Source: Sarocladium kiliense
Taxonomy: Eukaryota > Ascomycota > Sordariomycetes > Hypocreales > Sarocladiaceae
Direction: 5' to 3'
Length of the DNA stretch: 64,000 nucleotides
Assembly: GCA_030734395.1 (NCBI GenBank)
Contig: JAUZTG010000041.1
Location: 1,116,001-1,180,000 of the forward strand
How positions within the stretch are numbered: the stretch's first letter is position 1; each line of letters begins with the position of its first letter. Positions 33,580 to 45,612 of this stretch are shown here, piece after piece. A model generated the notes under the pieces. That model made no database searches, had not been told where the DNA came from, and saw only the letters and a list, made by a program, of their open reading frames with translations. The translations under genes were made by a program, and so were the position numbers.

Positions 33580-34604
33580 ATGTTGTCCTACTACCCTACT
33601 ATCTTCGCCACCATGGCCACTCTGGCTTTGTGGGCCGATGCCTTGCCTCTTAACATCAACCTCGGAGCCTACTCTCCCGCACTGGTAGTCGGTGATGGTG
33701 AGATCTCGTTCGCTGGTGGATCAGATGTGAACTCTCTCATGGCCGCACTGGAAGGTGCTGCCGTTGAGACAGCCTCGAGGGTGGCCGCTCCGGAATCTGG
33801 TACCGTGCCGGTAGAAGGCGCTGATGTTCAGAACCAGGAGAGAGAAGAGGTCAGTTTCAGTCGATTTCGCTACGAGGGACATGCACATACTAATCTTTCA
33901 TAGGCCAAGGACATCGTCAACATCCTCGGCGGTGGGGAGAGCTCGATCGAACCTCGCAAGGTTGATATCATCCCTGCGAAGACCGCCCCAGTTGCCAAGC
34001 GTGACCTCGCTGGCTTCGACCGTGCCCTCACCTATGCCGAGGCCGCTCTCGTGAAGGGTCCCAAGGTTCAGCTCGGCACAGGTGAAGGCGGTTCTGGTAT
34101 CGGCATCATTGTCGACAACAACCAGGTTGCTGCTGCGCGTCCCGGTACTGGAACTGAGGCTGAGGGCGAAGGTGGTGCCGAGGCTGAGGCCCCTGTCATC
34201 CCTGAGGCTATCGTTCCTGCAACTCCTGCTGCTCCCGAGGGCGAGGCTGCTGCTCCCACCCAGGCTGCCACCAAGCGCGATGTCGAACCTCAGAAGCGTC
34301 AGCTTTCGCGACGTGCTAAGAGGACAACCATGTACATCCGCTCTGGTATCTATGAGGGTAAGACCAAACAATCCATGAAAGCTAGTCCCAAATAACTAAC
34401 GCCAGTATTGTAGATACTTCTTTGACTGGCAAGCTCGCAGCTCGCGAGGTGACTCGTGAGACTGTCACGAAGCGTGATGCCACAGAGAACGTGGTATCCA
34501 AGCGCGACAGCTCAGACTCTGCTTTTGACTCCGTCAACCTCAATGTCCCCGCCGATGGTGTCACCATGACTTTCATCGAGGAGGTTGAAGACGATGAGGA
34601 GTAG
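33580..34604 (+). CDS. Secreted protein with several dibasic (Kex2) sites
   Basis: Three exons: 33580-33849, 33904-34357 and 34414-34604 (304 residues). The N-terminus is a signal peptide (IFATMATLALWADALPLN). Six Lys-Arg sites are visible: VAKR-DLAGF, ATKR-DVEPQ, PQKR-QLSRR, RAKR-TTMYI, VTKR-DATEN and VSKR-DSSDS; four of them are followed by Asp. The segment between the first two contains FDRALTYAEAALVKGPKVQL and then GSGIGIIVDNN; after it comes an Ala/Glu/Pro-rich linker (about residues 165-215). The C-terminus is acidic (EEVEDDEE). There is no Cys-rich pattern, no GPI-type hydrophobic tail and no catalytic motif. I do not recognise the family; it could be a wall or matrix protein, or a precursor cut by Kex2 in the late Golgi into several peptides. 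Confidence 0.82.
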
Positions 34605-35059
34605 ATGTGTCGAATGGCATGGGAACGTAGCTTCCCAAAAACGCTGTATTGAAGAAAGATATTGTTGAGGGTTCCGGAGAAGCATGGTTTTCAGTGTGAT
34701 GGCGTAATGGTCATGTTCTGGACTGGCCGAGTGTTGATTAGAGTTTGGCAGACATCATACAAAATGTATTATTTCATCAAAGGCATTCCATTGTCAACGG
34801 CACGATTGTGTGCAGCACCACGAAAATGGCTATTTCCCTCCTTGTAAATGGATAGTATCCAAGTATGGCTTTGTGCCGCGTTGTGTTACGTGCCCCTGTT
34901 TGGATTCTTTTCATATCCTAATTCATGTTCAATCTACAAAAAGCAGTCCAGAAATACAAATCCGTTCCTCATCGAAATTCCCGCTCCTCCCGCTCATAAC
35001 TCAGGAGCGTCGGGCTCGGCGAAGTACCAAATCAGCAGCCTATCGTAATACCAAATCAG
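34605..35059. other. Convergent spacer
   Basis: 455 bp between facing stop codons of the Kex2-site protein and the GMC oxidoreductase. Nothing recognised beyond expected 3' regions. Confidence 0.55.
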
Positions 35060-37262
35060 CTACTGCAAGGTCAAGGCCAAGTTAGGATCCAGGTTACTGA
35101 CCTTCTCGCCGATAGCGTATGCCGTTGAGCTCGTATGTGTGCTCGGAATCAAAGGAATGATAGAGTTGTCCGCAATACTGAGCTTACTCGTGCCGTAAAC
35201 TGTCAACTCCGGGCCAACAACACCACCCAGCTCACGTGGTGCCATAGCTGCAGTTCCAATGGGGTGTGCCGTACTGGGACTCATCATTCTCGCGATCAAG
35301 GCCTTCAGCTCGTCCTCGTCCGTCATGTTTTCGCCAGGACTTGTTTCAACAGCACCGAAAGCTTCCATCATAGGTTCGGAGCCCATGAATCCTCGCACAC
35401 CCTTGATCATCTCGACAACCAAGTCAAGGTCCGCAGGGTTTGAGAAAGTACGAAAATCTAGTACTGGCTCCATATCACCCCGACCTGACGGGTCTACCCC
35501 ATCGTCATCTGGGGAGAGGTGAAGGGTCCCTCGGCTCAAGGACTTGAGCATAACAGTGCTGAAGAAAGGGTTGCCGGAAAAGGGCACTTCCAGCAAAGTG
35601 GACTTATCGGATTGCAGCTGTTTGGCGAGTGTCTTTTTCTGCTGCACATAGCCAGCAATGACTGTTGAGTCCGAGTCGGGGTGGAGATATTCCCCTGGGT
35701 CTTGGTCAAGAATGCTCTGCACAATCTCATCCGTCTTATCAGATATGAGATTAAGAGGCAGAAACGCGACGCTGTTCAGATAGGCGGTATATGGGCCTAA
35801 TAAATCATCAGAAAGCGTGCTCTTCTCGGTAATGGTGCTTGATTTACCGGTCTTGTTCGTCTCCCAAAGTTCAAGGGCCTCGGCTGCAAAGTCCGGATCT
35901 GTTTGGAGCATACCGCTGTTGGGTGTGTATTGCTTGCTGACTGGTCGGCGATGATCTGTTAGTATTTCTCGAAGAACTCATGTTCGGTTCGATTTACGCA
36001 CATCTGTATGACATTCCCAGATTGGGGTGGTCCTGCAAGTTCTCTCCTACCCCAGGAAGCTCAACCTTCACGATAGCGCCCGCGGCTTCAAGCACACCAC
36101 GTGGGCCGATGCCACTCCGTTGCAGAACCTGCGGAGTGTGTACTGCTCCCGCCGCTACTATGACTTCCTTCTTAGCTCGCACTTCGCGAGGCTTCTCGGG
36201 CATGTCGCCGTCTCTGGGAGTGAAGCGCACCCCCTCAGCAACCCAGTCGGACGAGTTGAAAGGTTGCGAGAGCAGAAGTTGAGTCACCCTGTGCGCTGGG
36301 AGAAGGTGAAAGTTGTCGCGTTTGGCTGGCTCGCCATCATAGTGACCAGTGCGGGCGAAAGATCTCCTTTCAGTCTTTGGGTTGATGGAGTTGGGAGTCC
36401 AGTAGATCCCGCTCGCATCGCCACCAGCTGCCTCCTTCGGGAACCTGTAGCCGGGGATCTGCTTAAACGCATTCCACATGGCAACTGGTTTGTTTTAGCA
36501 ATTATTCTGTTGCAGCCTCATCCTTGGGGGTTTTCTTACTTGTAGCAGGCCAATTGAAGGGGCGATAGCTTGACCAGATAGGTGTCGTCCCACCATACGC
36601 AGCTTCAACATCGTATGTCATGTTATACTCCTCCACCATTTTCTCCGTCGGGGGCTCGAACGTAACACTCTTTCTGAAGTAGGGCAACAAGTTGTCCCAA
36701 CCCCATTCCGCCGCAAATTTCTCTTCATGCTCTTCTCCAGCGGCCCAGACCCAAGCGTCATAGTCCTCGGCCGAGCCTCTCATAAAGACCATGCCGTTCA
36801 CTGCCGAACTACCTCCAACGACAGCTCCGGCTGCGAGGCGCTTTGGAGTGCCATCTAGGCCGGCTTGTGGAACCGAGGAGATGTTATACATCCGGGTTCC
36901 GCGGGGATATACATCCGGAGGTCCGGATGCGATGTCCGGCACGGTGAGTGCTTCAATGGTGTGAGATGTGTCAAGGTAACCATACTCGACAACGAGAACG
37001 GAGTCTGGTTACATTCATTCGTCACTATCAATTTCACGCATCAAGGCATTAAAGCAAGCGACTTACACTCCCCGCCCTCACTAAGTCTATCAGCCACAGT
37101 CAACCCGGCCGTCCCTGCGCCAACGACAATGAAGTCGTACTCGTCGAGAACCTCGTTTTGTCGCTCAAGTAGAGTAGCCGATTGAGCATGCGCAGGAAGT
37201 CCCAGCGCACTACCTGTGAGCAGACCATACAGGACCAAGGTGTTGGAGAGAACACGCGCCAT
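35060..37262 (-). CDS. Secreted GMC oxidoreductase (FAD-dependent)
   Basis: Glucose-methanol-choline family flavoprotein; oxidises an alcohol or sugar, with O2 or a quinone as acceptor. Four exons: 37262-37067, 37004-36540, 36484-36002 and 35940-35060 (674 residues). A signal peptide (VLYGLLTGSALGLPAHA) precedes the FAD-binding DFIVVGAGTAGLTVADRL near residue 45. Further family marks: AAGAVVGGSSAVNGMVFMRG, VIVAAGAVHTPQVLQRSGIGP, GENLQDHPN, and at the C-terminus AHPIGTAAMAPRELGGVV and a STHTSSTAYAIGE block in the conserved last region. Extracellular members include aryl-alcohol and glucose oxidases and auxiliary activity family AA3 enzymes; the substrate cannot be given. The ATG at 37262 is preferred over the TTG two codons upstream. 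A TATA box lies 75 bp upstream. Confidence 0.9.
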
Positions 37263-40200
37263 TGTCAATCTGAATCAACTTTAGAAGTATACAGCACGTA
37301 GCTCGCTCGCATCCGGTCAGCCCTGACAACCAAGCTTTATATGTTCACTTGACGGAGTTCTGACAGGGCAAGGAAACAAATGCCGAAAGCCTCTCCGTAA
37401 TGCACCATTTCAATATATGCATGCATTGACACATCGCTTGCAGAGCTCTTTCCACGGTTACAACATGCAGATCACCCAGAGCACTCGTCTTATGTCTTTT
37501 CTTGGGTAGCAATAGAGTATTGCCGCTGCGGCCCTTTCCAGACATGTAATCAACCAGGCACGCATGTCACCTCAGAGTTGCATCGGCTCTTCTGAAGCGC
37601 GGGGAAGCTTCAATTGCTCGTCTATTCTCTGACTCGTGTCATTTCCGGTAGAATTGTCTGTGTGGTCTTGTTCCTTGGTTGGGCTCGCTGCTTACCGCTT
37701 ATAATGGTTGCGCAAAGGGTGTTCATACACACCCATCCTAGTGAAGGATACATGGAAACGAAAAGGATGGATATATCGCAACACCATGGACTTGCTGCGG
37801 AACTAATTCATTTGTTAAATTGACCGCTGTTGGTGTATTCATCTGGGTAAAGCCCCCTTTCCGCTTGACGTTTAAGCCAAATCCAACATCAAGAAACACA
37901 AGCTCACTATAACCTAACAAACGAACCAGTCTCCCAAGCTCTTAGACCATGCTCTTGAATTTCCAATAAACCCAAGAGCATGGAACACGCAATATCTAAC
38001 ACAGTGACTAAGATCTTTGATCGGTAGCTACGTGAGTGAGTCTACAGGGTAAGGAAGCCGCCCCAAAAGTGCTCCAAACAACTTTGGAAGCGTGCCTCAG
38101 GTATAAAACGGGTCTCCCCACAGGACTGTCTCTCTTCAAATTTCCAGCACCTCGAAATCTCTGTCCCTTCAACCCTCAACCTCCCTCACCAGCCGGCGTC
38201 ATCCCAGCCTCCCCTCCCTCGACGTTGCCGATCGCGATGCGACGGGCCTCGACTGAACCAGAATTGTTTGTTCAAGATATCGGCAGGGCAGCGCGACGAG
38301 TGTCCGCATACCAGCCGTGAGGTTTTCACAACTGCCGTGAGGGGGACCGCCGGCCGGTAATGTTGGCCCATCCTATGTACCGAGACAGCGCCGTCCCGTT
38401 CACAGAGACATTGGGCGCGGGGGTTGATGGCGAAGGGAAAGAGGAGAGGCATGCAAGTCTCTCCTTGTCTCCGCTGTCCGTCTCTATCTATCTATCTACT
38501 AATCGTGATCGGAGGAGGATTTGCTCCGTATCCAAGGCATTAGTGTGTACAGCAAATGAGCTTTTCTTCCATGCTCTACTCGCTGAAGGAAACTTTTTAT
38601 CGTGCCGAGATGAATGACTTCCCATCATTACCAAACACCGAGGCTCGCTTCCCTCACGAGCTCAGGTGCATGAAGATGGGGCGACATGCACAGCAAGAAC
38701 AGCCCTCTTTACTGGGCTGAGCTTGGCTGGGCTGTTGTGAGCTGATTTCTGTGCATGTTTGCTGTTCTTGCTTATGTGAAACGCATTGAATGGTATCCTT
38801 GTGACTTGCACTGCTGCTGCACCGCCATCAAACCGCTGTCAAAGACGGTAGGAGGCAGCACAAAGTTTATTAGCTTTCAACGCGGACGCAAACGAGAAAT
38901 TCCTGGGCTCAAGAGTGTGCCAGGCCTGTCAGCGAGCAGCGATCGTCTCAGGGAAGCGAAAGAGGAGACGATCTGCCTCATTCGTCTGCAGCTGTAGGGC
39001 CAGCGCAACAGAGATGCGACGAAAGGCCGAAAGGGGAAGAAAGGCGGTCTGAGCGGTTACGAATTAGTGCACCGGAGTGATGGAAGGCCGTTCTTCATCA
39101 TTCAAGATTTCTCGCTCACCTCACCAATGGAGGAAGGGCGTTGAAAGGCGTTTGCTGTGTCTCACGCGTTAGCCTGTTGGCCCCGGCGTCACGCCGCGGC
39201 CAGGGGTTCAGGTGAGGAGGAGGAGGCGGCGGCGCTTCTCCTGACAAGAAATGAGCACGGTCTCTTAGGACTTTTCGGCGGTGAGCAATGAGAATGAGTG
39301 TTTTTCCCTTCTCCTGCTAGACGGAGAATAGGAATGCTAGAGCAGTAAGGAATGTTCTTCAACGTCGCGTTAGCATCAAAGTGCAATTGACGATTCATTG
39401 GGCGGCAGATGATCGTAGAGATGGGATTGACAGCAAGCGAGAGACCCTGGTCTGGCCAGAACGGCCTCACGATGGCCAACGAGGCGCTGCTCAGGTCGTG
39501 GGGTGGCGTGTCGACCCTGGTCGGAGGAGACGCAGCCATCGTGAGAGGCGGTACCCTGAGTGCAATAGTCCCCCACTTGCCGAGCAACAGCCAGAAGGAG
39601 AGCAAGAAAGGCTCGATAGCGGAGAGAGACAAGGAGGACACGCATGCCGAGCTTAGCTTCGATGTTTGCGAATGCGGTGAATGTGGCTTGTATGCAGCTC
39701 GTGGTCCGGGGTGCGTCGATGCGCCATGCAATTGGGATGCAATATTAGGGAGGCTTCGTCAGGCATGTTGAAAAGGCCTCTGGCGTATTATCGACGTCGA
39801 TCATAAGCTTATGGATGTCTGGAATATTACGACAGGACACCTCCCAAGTGGGTTTCCTCGTCTCCTTTGACTTTTTTACTGGAGACGCGTCGCGAGGCGA
39901 ACAACGGCGGGTGTTCGAACGATCGGATGGGATTTCATGATTGAGCAATTGCATCATGCCTGTGGGGCCACTCTGCCTCAAGGCTCCAGCACGGCACTGA
40001 CAGCGCGCACTTCAGGGGAGAAGAGAGTGGGCACAGGCGGGGCAGCTCGCTCAACGGGGCGGCCGCAGAGGGGCCCGGCCTCAGCTGAGCTGGGGTGGGT
40101 TGACGGCGTCATTAGGCGAGTGTCAACGTGTGAGAGGTGGTGGCTAGGGGATTGGATTAGGGGGGTTCCTGTCACTCAAGCTCGCCTGCAGCCTACAGGT

Positions 40201-41282
40201 GCCTGCACGCCTGGAGGAGGGTGCCTGGATGCCTGGATCGGGAGGGTCCCCTAACACGTCTCCGTCGCCCCCCTGCAGCGGGACTGGCGGGAGCAGGTGG
40301 ACACTGGCAGCAGCATCTTTTGCATCGATCGTAATTAATTGAATTGGATCCAGGATTGATCTGCCTGCCTCCAGATGCAAAGCTAAGGAGGGACCGACGG
40401 ATATCTGGCTGACTGCAGCTTCTCGAGTCAATTCACCAGCCCACAGGTGAGACGTTGCTGCGAGGCCCTCTTCCCGATCGTCATTCTCCAACCTCGAGTC
40501 TCATACCTCAACCTGAGCCTCTGCATTTTCACTCTCCCTGTCCTTCTGCCGTTTCTGCCCCCTTCCTCCTTGCTGCTCTCAGACATTTTTTTGGTCGGTT
40601 CTTTTCCTTCGACTCAGACACCTTATCCTCGTCCCATATCCATCCTCTTCTGGTGTTTCGGGTTCCGGTTCCTTTCATCCTTTCATTGCTTGGCTTTTTG
40701 GCCTCTCGCTCCTCTTTTTCACTCTCATCTTTTCCCTCGCTACTCCTACCGGTTTCTGCCTTGCCAGCATTACGCCACGCCAACGCTCATCTCGCATTTC
40801 TCCCTTGATTTACCCCGGCTTTTCCTGCCAGCTTTCAGTCAGCTTTTGCATCTCATCTTCTCGGCACTTGGCTGGCTCCTTCGACCCTTTCTTCGAATTG
40901 CCGATCAACATCCCTCCCCCTTCACCAAGGACCCTCCCGACCCTCAAAAGTCTTTGTTACATCGCTCCATCTGCTTCTCTCCTCTCTGACGGCATCTGTT
41001 CAGCATCTGCTGATCCTTTGACCAACCCCGGCCTGGCTGAACCTTGCTTCGACCTGCCAACGCATCAAGAATCAGCAGCCACCGAACTGCCGCTTGCTTG
41101 CTTGCGGCAACCAAGAGCTGCTTCAGCTACTACTGGCAGGGAAGACGCCATTATAGGAGCCATGCTCAACTAGCAGCACTTCCGTCATTCCTCTCCTTAC
41201 TAAGGCTGGCCAGCCGGACGTAGCATCGCTCCGAGTGCGCGCGACCGTCCAGCACATTGCACGGTCCTCGTATTCCTATGCC
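37263..41282. other. 4 kb divergent spacer with pyrimidine-rich leader
   Basis: Lies between the GMC start and the DUF1765 start. About 40480-40990 is strongly C+T rich on the plus strand, as expected for a long 5' leader or core promoter of the DUF1765 gene. Open frames in it, such as 39189-39731 minus and 40447-40989 plus, have low-complexity content and no family signature. No tRNA or transposon trace was seen. Confidence 0.5.
37336..37341 (-). promoter_or_regulatory. TATA box of the GMC oxidoreductase
   Basis: TATAAA on the minus strand, 75 bp before the ATG at 37262. Confidence 0.6.
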
Positions 41283-44200
41283 ATGAGTGGCTCCACGCTC
41301 ATCATGGCTCCGGCCGGCCACCACCATTCTCCTGCTCCTCCGTCCTCCACATCTACACCACCGCCATCCTCCTCGACTCTGCCTCGCTCGCACTCCGCCT
41401 CCGAGCTACTTCCATGGCCTAAATCCAGCAGCGAATTGTCGGCTCAAAGACCGCCGTCGAGACATCAGCGTGCATTTAGCGAAAAGACATTACCGACACT
41501 TCCCGCCTTCGAGCTTCCCACTTTTGATCTCGATATTCCCACCTTTGATCCGGACTTTGAACTCGACACTTCCATATTTCTCAAGGGAAAGTCCACCGCC
41601 TTGGACAAGTCTCCTGCATCAGCACCCCTCCCAAAATCTTCAGAAACACCACAGAGGTTTTCCTTCGCGCGAACGAGGACTGGTCCCATTGCTGAGCGCC
41701 CGCGATCATGGTTTCCTAGCTCCAAAACAATCAAAGCATTCTCCCTGGACTCTGAGCAGACACCGCCCGACAGCCCCCGGGATGAGAGCAGGCTCAAGGA
41801 CCAAAAGGCAGATGTGCAGCGTCTGCCCCCTCTCGAGCGCAGCATGACCGCGTCCGACACCTTCGCGAGCTTCGCGAAGAGGTCCTGGATCTCGTCCTCT
41901 CGCTCGCCGTCGCCTCATACCACAGACCGACCGAAGACGGCCGCTATGGACACGGCAATCAAGCATGATGTGAGTGACGACAAGCCTACGGGGAAACAGG
42001 CGAAACCGAGAAAGCGACCGCACTTGATCGACATTCCATCATTACCTCGGCCGTCTACCGACAGCGGCAGGGTCACCACGCCCAAGGCTATTTCCAAAGC
42101 CAGCACCTACCTCACCAAGCTGAAACAAAAGCAGGCGACCTTCACGAGCAGCGGAACCGACTCAGACGCGAGTTCTGCGACCAGTTACGCTGGCACTCCC
42201 TCTACAACCACCGAAACCCGCACGTCACAGTCTACCTCCGAGAGCGAATGCACCACAACCGACGAATTGACCGGCGCGAAGCCCGGAAAGGATCAGGATC
42301 CGTTGTGGTCCTCTTTCAAGACATTGGAGGTTGAGTTCAAGGGGTTCCCTTCGAAGCAGATGAACCAGCGAATCACGCAAATTCAGGAGGTTCTGATGCC
42401 TTTTCTCTGTCGCACAAGCCCGGACGAGACGGTGAAGAAACTGGCTGCCGAAGATGTCGACCGTCGAGCCTCGATTCTGAATAAGTGGTGGGCTGCGCTT
42501 CTTGATATGCTGGACGGAACTGGACAGCAGCCAATTCCAGGCGTGGACCGCCCCTTCCTCCTCGAGACGGCCATCATGATCATGATGAGACCTGAATGGC
42601 GGCAAACGACGCCGAGTTTCCTTCCTCTGGTCGATCGATCACCAACCGAGCGAGTACGACCGAGAACATATACCCAGTCGACAACCTCAACCTTGAGCTC
42701 AAGTCAAGCTGCGTTTCTCGTTGAATCGGCGGAGCATAATGTTAGAACCATGTTTGTTTCAAATCTCGTCAAGCAGATGTCAATTGTGGTCGACAAGATG
42801 TCTCTCAGGCATGCACCTTTGAGCCTGGTCAATTTTGCGGGAAAGACGTGCGCATACGCCTTCTTCTTTGCTCCTGGTGTGGCGGAGGTACTCGTTCGGC
42901 TGTGGAATCTTGTCCCTGATCTCATCAGGCGGACAGGAGCGGCATTCGGCTTGCCGCGGCGAAGCAAGGGTGAAAGCGACGATATTGTGGCTCTGTTTCC
43001 CTCCAACTTGTCGAACTTTGGTTGGACTTCCCATCGGAATCTGTGGGACGCCTTGAAACGTGTGCCCAAGATGCCGTTAATGGTCGCCAGAATCGCCTGG
43101 ACGGGTCCGTGGGTGTCACGGTGGAAGGGCCGGGATAGTGACTTGTTCTTCATCTTCTGCAAGTACTTCCATGTTCTTGCTGACCAATTCATGCCCAGCG
43201 AGCTCCCGCTTGTAGAAAAGGCAAGGTCTCCAGCGTTCGTGTTGGTCGAGGCGCAATTGCTGTCTGTTCTGGATACCACTATTCATCGGCAGGCGGCATT
43301 GCAGCAAGCTCAGCACCTTCCTTTGATGGACTCGGAAAACGGCGTGGACGCCACAGCCATGGCGATGCCACTTCCACCATCAAATATGATGAAGCCCATG
43401 GCCGACAACACTCTCATCGTCCTGTTGAGAAACGTGCTGTCAGATGATTCACTCGACACGGATGGTGCAAAGCACACCTTTGCTGAAGCATTTGGGCTAC
43501 TGATGAAAGCAGCAGCCCAGCGGACATCTTGCTATGACAACGCGTCTTGTTTCAGTCTGTGCGACTTCCTCGAGGAGGCATTCCGACTCTATGACGAGTA
43601 CGATGACATGCTACACCCGTCTGCCCGCATCGACTGGAAGTTTTGGGTCGACGCCTTCAAGATGATCCTGGGCTCTCACAATACCATGTCAGAAGTTCGA
43701 CTTCTCTCGTTCATCTTCTCTATCTGGGACATCATTGCTAGGAACCCCCAACAGAAGACGTCCATATGCATGGACTGGCTGCTCACACGCGAGGTCTTCG
43801 AAGCTTTCTTCAATCACTGGTGCCCCATGGTACGGGCTTACTATCATCGCTTGTTGTGCTGGAGGATCTGCAGAGATGGTGGTAGTGCTAATGAGGCAGA
43901 CACGTGAGTACCTCCCAGAACACTATTGTACAACAGCTGCTAACACTCCTGAAAGGAACTTGTTCATGGTGGTATCATCCAGACTAAAAACGGTCTGGGC
44001 CCACTATCTCTTCCTTAAGCATGATGCCGCTCTGGCAGGTCGGCCATCTCCTTCCACCGCACCAACTCTCCCAACCCCGGGGAAGAAATTCATGATCATC
44101 CGGCAAGAACTCAACGCACCTCAGCCTGGACTCTTCATGGGCTTTGATAGCTTCGCCAAGCTTCCCACCAACTCCACAACTACACTCGATGCCATTGAGA

Positions 44201-45045
44201 ATGAAGGTGAAGACAAAACAGACGGAAAGAAGCGTTGGTCACTCATTGGCAAGATGCTCGGCCTTGGGAACGGCGAGAGCGATAGAGAGGCGGCAGAGAG
44301 CAAGGCATCGCAGGAGAAAAGCTTGCAGATTGCCCGCCAGGAAGTCGCGGACTCACGGGGGCGCTCACAGATTCCACCCCGACCACCACCGAAGCCTTCA
44401 AGCTCTTCAGACTCTGTCTGCTCTTCTCCCGTTTTTGAGGAGCAGAAGCACATCTTCCGTTTCATTCTTGGTTGGCAACAGCCAGCGCCCCCGCCTCGCG
44501 ATCGTATGCTCACTAAGCCGAGGCTGCCAGGACCGGCACAGGCCCGCGTCACAGTCCGCACTCGTGGCGGTAGCCCGCCTCCGTTGCAAGCATCTCGACC
44601 TCCTGCCACAAGGTCGGTCTCTGGGAGTCCAGTAATCGGTCTCATCAACGGCGCGCGGAATGCGTCCCCGTCAGCGCAGTCATTGGAAAGTGCCTCTCGC
44701 CGCCCCTCAGCGACGTTCATGCGGTCCGTCAGCAGTGATTCCGGAAGAGCGTCGCAGACTAGTGAAGATACAGCTTTCCTAGTTCTCGATGAGCCGAAGG
44801 ACGATGCTTCTGAGTCGACCCCTCCTGTCAATGGTCTGATGGAGCCAATGACAAAGCCGGTCAAGCCAACAGGGTTCTACACCAAGAACGCTGTTTACTG
44901 TGGGCGCGCACTTGCGGAATGGAGTCTCGTCGTCTTTGAGTGCAACAACTTCGTCGACCGCAGACGTGAAGAGGGTGTACTTGGTCTCAGCGAGGTCGAG
45001 GTCCCGGTACTCGGCATGGAAGGGTTCCGCAAGCTTGGTGGCTAG
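41283..45045 (+). CDS. DUF1765 / UPF0592 family protein
   Basis: Large conserved fungal protein of unknown function. Two exons, 41283-43903 and 43956-45045, giving 1236 residues. The first 360 residues are disordered, rich in Ser, Pro and Thr, with many basic-Ser motifs that could be phosphorylated. The conserved core begins near residue 360 (LWSSFKTLEVEFKGFPSKQM) and spans WWAALLDML, PEWRQTTPSFLPL, FVSNLVKQMSIVVDKMSL, YAFFFAPGVAEVLVRLWNL and SIWDIIARNPQQKTSICMDW; this pattern is that of DUF1765. The C-terminal third is again Ser/Pro-rich, followed by a short conserved end (YCGRALAEWSLVVFECNNF). Some members are annotated as membrane proteins, but I see no long membrane helix with certainty. 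The ATG at 41283 is the first in frame; a second at 41304 is possible. Confidence 0.85.
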
Positions 45046-45612
45046 AGACTACCTTGGCTGCGGATGCGAATCATTGCAGCAACCCCTTCCCGATAGTGCG
45101 TCTTTCATTAAAACCACATTCACTTCGGATCTACACACCATTTATACCATATCCTACGAGCGATTTCCGGCAGTGGACTCACGATTCTATCTTCTCATTC
45201 TCATTTCAACACTCTTTTCATGTCATGCTATATACTGCTCCTGGATCATCTCACTCGGACGGCGTTGATTTCACTGGGTTTTCTTATCGCCCCAAGAGGG
45301 CTGGGTTCTTGTTTTACTCTGTTATTGAGCATTTCTAGGTATCGATGAGACGGGAGGAGGAATACCACTCTATCGTAGGCCTTGGAGGCCGCAGTCAAGG
45401 GCACAGGAGGATAATGACACTGTGGAATAGGACATACCACTTGCTGATCACATTTTGGCATATCGTCAGCATCGTAGAAGGGGAAGAACAGAATGGCCCG
45501 GACAGAAAGGATTTATCAATGACTATACCCAATATGCTTAAGCGCTCGCTCCTTCGTATCTCAACGTTCCAAAAGAATATCATATGTGTGGCTGTGGCAA
45601 GCTCTAGGCAGC
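45046..45612. other. Convergent spacer, DUF1765 / GFA-type gene
   Basis: 567 bp between facing stops. No recognisable gene; short frames only. Confidence 0.55.

Noticed and set aside
18387..37262. Secondary-metabolite gene cluster
   Set aside because: SDR, MFS, regulator, haloperoxidase-like and GMC genes are common cluster members, but no polyketide synthase, peptide synthetase, terpene cyclase or P450 is present in the window.
39189..39731. 180-codon frame on the minus strand
   Set aside because: Ser/Pro/Leu-rich, low complexity, no signature, no splice or promoter support, and overlaps equally long frames on the other strand.
40447..40989. 180-codon frame rich in Phe, Leu, Ser and Pro
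   Set aside because: Product of a pyrimidine-rich leader; an overlapping frame looks equally hydrophobic, which is typical of C+T bias and not of a protein.
44121..44864. 247-codon frame on the minus strand
   Set aside because: Antisense to the Ser/Pro-rich tail of the DUF1765 protein; no signature.
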